Shown piece by piece: positions 5,714-7,872 of a stretch of 7,872 nucleotides of DNA. Made by a program: the position numbers and the translations under genes. Each line of letters opens with the position of its first letter. Position 1 is the first letter of the stretch. The notes beneath the pieces were generated by a model. That model ran no database searches, was not told the origin of the DNA, and saw only the letters and a list, made by a program, of their open reading frames with translations. The DNA is from Dokdonella_A sp035760865 (GTDB taxonomy: Bacteria; Pseudomonadota; Gammaproteobacteria; Xanthomonadales; Rhodanobacteraceae), in NCBI GenBank assembly GCA_035760865.1, contig DASTSE010000432.1, positions 1 through 7,872 on the forward strand, given 5' to 3'.

Positions 5714-6772
5714 TCAGACGACGCGCGGTTCCGCGTCCAGCTCGACGCCGAAACGCTCGCGCACCCCCGCGCGCAGGTGTTCGGCCAGCGCCCACAGGTC
5801 GGCACCGCTCGCGCGGCCATGATTGACGAGCACGAGCGCGTGCTGGTCGGAGACGCCCGCATCGCCCATGCGCAGGCCCTTGTAGCCGCAGGCCTCGATG
5901 AGCCACGCTGCCGAGAGCTTCCATTGCGAACCCGCGGCCCACGCGGGCAGGCCCGGGTGCGCGCGTCGCAGGGCTTCGGCCTGCGACGCGTCGACGAGCG
6001 GGTTCTTGAAGAAGCTGCCCGCGTTGCCGAGCAGGATCGGGTTCGGCAGCTTGCGCGTGCGGATGCGCGCGATCGCTTCCGCGACCGCGGGAGCGCGCGG
6101 TTCGTCGATACCCATCGCAGCGAGTTCCTCGCGCACGCCAGCGTAGTCGAGGCGCAGCGGCCGTTCGCGCACGAGCTCGAATTCGACCGCCGTGACGACG
6201 TAGCGCTCGCGCTCGCGCTTGAACACCGAGTCGCGATAGCCGAACGCGCACGCGGCATTGTCGATGCGCACGAGTTCGCCCGCGCGGCGGTCCCAGGCTT
6301 CGACCGCGAGGATGAACTCGCGCACTTCGGTTCCGTATGCCCCGATGTTCTGGATCGGGGCGGCGCCGACCGTGCCCGGAATCAGCACGAGGTTCTCGAG
6401 GCCGATGAAACCGCGCGCGAGCGACCAGCGCACGAAGTCGTTCCACGGTTCGCCGGCCTCGACGCGCACGTGCGCGCGATCGCCCTGGTCGTCGAGCACG
6501 CGCACGCCGTGCGCCGCGATCGCGAGCACGACCCCGGGCCAGTCGCGCGTGAACAGGATGTTGCTGCCCTCGCCGAGCACGAGCAACGGCTGCGTGCGCA
6601 GCGCGGCGTAGCCGAACAGCTCGCCGAGTGCGACCGGCTTGCGCACGTCGACGAGCATCTGCGCGCGCGCCGCGACATGGAACGTGTTGCGGCCGAGCAG
6701 CGAGGCGTTCTCGACGATGGTATAGCCGTCGCCCTCGGCGATGGCCACGCCTGCGCGGTACGCGCCGCTCAT
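5714..6772 (-). CDS. murB: UDP-N-acetylenolpyruvoylglucosamine reductase MurB
   Basis: This cytoplasmic FAD enzyme of peptidoglycan precursor synthesis reduces UDP-GlcNAc-enolpyruvate to UDP-MurNAc with NADPH. The 352 residues are slightly longer than E. coli MurB (342). FAD-binding motifs are LGEGSNILF (66-74) and IPGTVGAAPIQNIGAYG (131-147). Catalytic residues by alignment with E. coli R159, S229 and E325 are R180 (FGYRDS), S253 (NAGSFFKNP) and E348 (LDAEPR). The continuous match through the FGYRDS region fits the type I (E. coli-like) form. The chain ends only four residues after the catalytic Glu, shorter there than E. coli. The N-terminus is about 18 residues longer before the RNTFHV motif. 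The ATG at 6772 overlaps the pyrD stop as ATGA, with AAGG 9 bases upstream, which supports this start. A GTG at 6748 is a weaker alternative. Confidence 0.97.
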   Translation of the reverse strand: MSGAYRAGVAIAEGDGYTIVENASLLGRNTFHVAARAQMLVDVRKPVALGELFGYAALRTQPLLVLGEGSNILFTRDWPGVVLAIAAHGVRVLDDQGDRAHVRVEAGEPWNDFVRWSLARGFIGLENLVLIPGTVGAAPIQNIGAYGTEVREFILAVEAWDRRAGELVRIDNAACAFGYRDSVFKRERERYVVTAVEFELVRERPLRLDYAGVREELAAMGIDEPRAPAVAEAIARIRTRKLPNPILLGNAGSFFKNPLVDASQAEALRRAHPGLPAWAAGSQWKLSAAWLIEACGYKGLRMGDAGVSDQHALVLVNHGRASGADLWALAEHLRAGVRERFGVELDAEPRVV

Positions 6773-7803
6773 GCGCCGCCGCCTTGCGCGCGCCGGCGGA
6801 TCGCCTCGACGCACTCGCCCACGAGCGCGGGGCCGCGGTAGACCAGGCCGCTGTAGAACTGCACGAGCGTCGCGCCGGCGTCGAGCTTGGCCGCTGCGTC
6901 GGTGCCGCGCACGATGCCGCCGACGCCGATCAGCGGCACGCCGTCGCCGAGGCGTGCATGCATGCCGCGCAGCACCGCGGTCGAGCGGGCGAACAGCGGC
7001 GCGCCGGACAATCCGCCCGCCTCGGTCGCATGTCGATGGCCCGCCACCACGCTGCGGTCGATCGTCGTGTTGGTGCAGATGACGCCGTCGATGCGTGCGG
7101 CGCCGAGCACGCCGGCGATCGCGTCGAGCTCGGCTTCGGCGAGGTCCGGCGCGATCTTGAGCAGCATCGGCTTGCGCCGGCCGTGCTTCGCGCCGAGGCG
7201 CTCCTGCGCCTCGCGCAGGGTGCCGACGAATCGCCTCAGCGTTTCCTCCTCCTGCAGGTCGCGCAGGCCCTGCGTGTTGGGCGAGGAGATGTTCACGGTG
7301 ACGTAGCTCGCGCGCGCGTACACGCGCTCGAGGCAATGCAGGTAATCGTCGGTCGCGCGTTCGTTCGGCGTGTCCTTGTTGCGGCCGATGTTGATGCCGA
7401 GCACGCCCGCGTAGCGGGCACGCTCGACGTTGCGCACGAGGGCGTCGACGCCGGCGTTGTTGAAGCCGAGCCGGTTGATGATCGCCTCGTGCTCGGGCAG
7501 CCGGAACATGCGCGGCTTCGGGTTGCCCGGCTGCGCACGGGGAGTGGTCGTGCCGACTTCGATGTAGCCGAAACCGAGCGCGGCGAGCGCGTCGACGTGC
7601 GCGCCGTTCTTGTCGAGGCCGGCGGCGAGGCCGACGGGATTGTCGAAGCGCAGGCCGAACGCGTCGACCGGCAGCGCCGCTGGCTTCGACGCGAGCAGCG
7701 CGCTCGTACCGGTGCGCCATGCGCCTTCGATCGCGGCAAGGCCGAGGTCGTGCGCGCGCTCGGCATCCAGGCAGAACAGGAACGGGCGGGCGAGCGCGTA
7801 CAC
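6769..7803 (-). CDS. pyrD: Quinone-dependent (class 2) dihydroorotate dehydrogenase PyrD
   Basis: This enzyme oxidises dihydroorotate to orotate in de novo pyrimidine synthesis, passing electrons through FMN to the membrane quinone pool. The 344 residues are close to the E. coli length (336). The N-terminal segment YALARPFLFCLDAERAHDL matches the class 2 membrane-contacting, quinone-channel helices, so it should be a peripheral inner-membrane protein. Motifs are GLAAGLDKNG (58-67, K65), a TPRAQPGNPKPRMFRL segment (87-102), RLGFNNAGVD (111-120), INIGRNKDT (137-145), NISSPNT (171-177, with catalytic base S174), KIAPDL (216-221), TNTT (244-247), GGLSGAPL (263-270), GVGGI (293-297) and QFYSG (315-319). 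The start is GTG at 7803, where homology begins. No in-frame ATG exists upstream to the window edge, and the Shine-Dalgarno is poor. The preceding gene ends only 11 bases before, and murB overlaps its 3' end. Confidence 0.97.
   Translation of the reverse strand: MYALARPFLFCLDAERAHDLGLAAIEGAWRTGTSALLASKPAALPVDAFGLRFDNPVGLAAGLDKNGAHVDALAALGFGYIEVGTTTPRAQPGNPKPRMFRLPEHEAIINRLGFNNAGVDALVRNVERARYAGVLGINIGRNKDTPNERATDDYLHCLERVYARASYVTVNISSPNTQGLRDLQEEETLRRFVGTLREAQERLGAKHGRRKPMLLKIAPDLAEAELDAIAGVLGAARIDGVICTNTTIDRSVVAGHRHATEAGGLSGAPLFARSTAVLRGMHARLGDGVPLIGVGGIVRGTDAAAKLDAGATLVQFYSGLVYRGPALVGECVEAIRRRAQGGGA
6782..6785 (-). promoter_or_regulatory. Ribosome binding site of murB inside the pyrD 3' end
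   Basis: AAGG on the minus strand lies 9 bases before the murB ATG and is embedded in the last codons of pyrD. Together with the ATGA stop/start overlap it indicates coupled translation. Confidence 0.5.
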
Positions 7804-7814
7804 GCCGGATGCGC

Positions 7815-7872
7815 TCAGTGCCAGTGCGCGCCGAAGAACGCGAGGCCGCCGAAGAACAGCATGATCGCGATG
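7815..7872 (-). CDS. C-terminal end of an unidentified hydrophobic protein (truncated by window edge)
   Basis: The last 18 codons before TGA (7817-7815) read IAIMLFFGGLAFFGAHWH. This is a strongly hydrophobic run, probably the final membrane helix, followed by a short polar tail ending in HWH. It stops 11 bases before the pyrD GTG on the same strand, consistent with a shared transcript. There is too little sequence to name a family. The reading is supported only by hydrophobicity, a sensible stop and tight spacing to pyrD. A tiny protein starting at the ATG at 7862 is possible but less likely. Confidence 0.5.
   Translation of the reverse strand, partial: IAIMLFFGGLAFFGAHWH

Noticed and set aside
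3759..6446. An 895-codon open frame on the minus strand spanning murB and DUF1800 in a shifted frame
   Set aside because: Its translation is dominated by Arg, Ala and Pro, and it crosses two well-supported genes and the gap between them. It is a frame shadow.
1..7872. CRISPR array, tRNA/rRNA, insertion sequence, prophage or attachment site
   Set aside because: No spaced direct repeats, RNA-gene landmarks, transposase or integrase motifs, or terminal inverted repeats were seen on either strand.

Overview
This is a compact, very GC-rich stretch of a bacterial chromosome. Codon third positions are nearly all G or C, and long antisense open frames shadow every real gene. The gene content (class 2 PyrD, type I MurB, a Tat-exported DUF1501 protein with a DUF1800 partner, a cytoplasmic cyclase-FHA fusion, a fused-type 2-oxoacid dehydrogenase E1) suggests a free-living proteobacterium. 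My best guess is a gammaproteobacterium near the Xanthomonadales/Lysobacterales. That placement rests on remembered family resemblance and not on a search. I see no tRNA, rRNA, IS element, CRISPR array or phage gene.

Layout. Positions 1-950 (+) hold the 3' part of a thiamine-diphosphate-dependent 2-oxoacid dehydrogenase E1 gene, the beta-type half. Positions 951-1161 are non-coding. Positions 1162-2070 (+) encode a soluble class III adenylate cyclase fused to a C-terminal FHA phosphopeptide-binding domain, with all six canonical catalytic residues present. Positions 2071-2346 separate two convergent blocks and contain a strong GC-rich hairpin (2081-2104) just after the cyclase stop. The rest lies on the minus strand, transcribed right to left: the last 18 codons of an unidentified hydrophobic protein (7872-7815), pyrD (7803-6769), murB (6772-5714, overlapping pyrD by ATGA), a 93-bp gap, a DUF1800 gene (5620-3776) and a DUF1501 gene (3762-2347).

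How the genes work together. pyrD and murB form a translationally coupled housekeeping pair: a quinone-linked pyrimidine enzyme and a peptidoglycan-precursor enzyme, both flavoproteins. DUF1800 and DUF1501 form a second coupled pair, in which the Shine-Dalgarno sequence of the second gene overlaps the stop codon of the first. DUF1501 carries a clear twin-arginine signal and the conserved motifs of an alkaline-phosphatase-like fold. DUF1800 has no convincing signal of its own. This pair is widespread but has no settled function, and it is the best candidate here for an undescribed system. The cyclase-FHA gene is a second signalling element, probably linking Ser/Thr phosphorylation to cAMP production.
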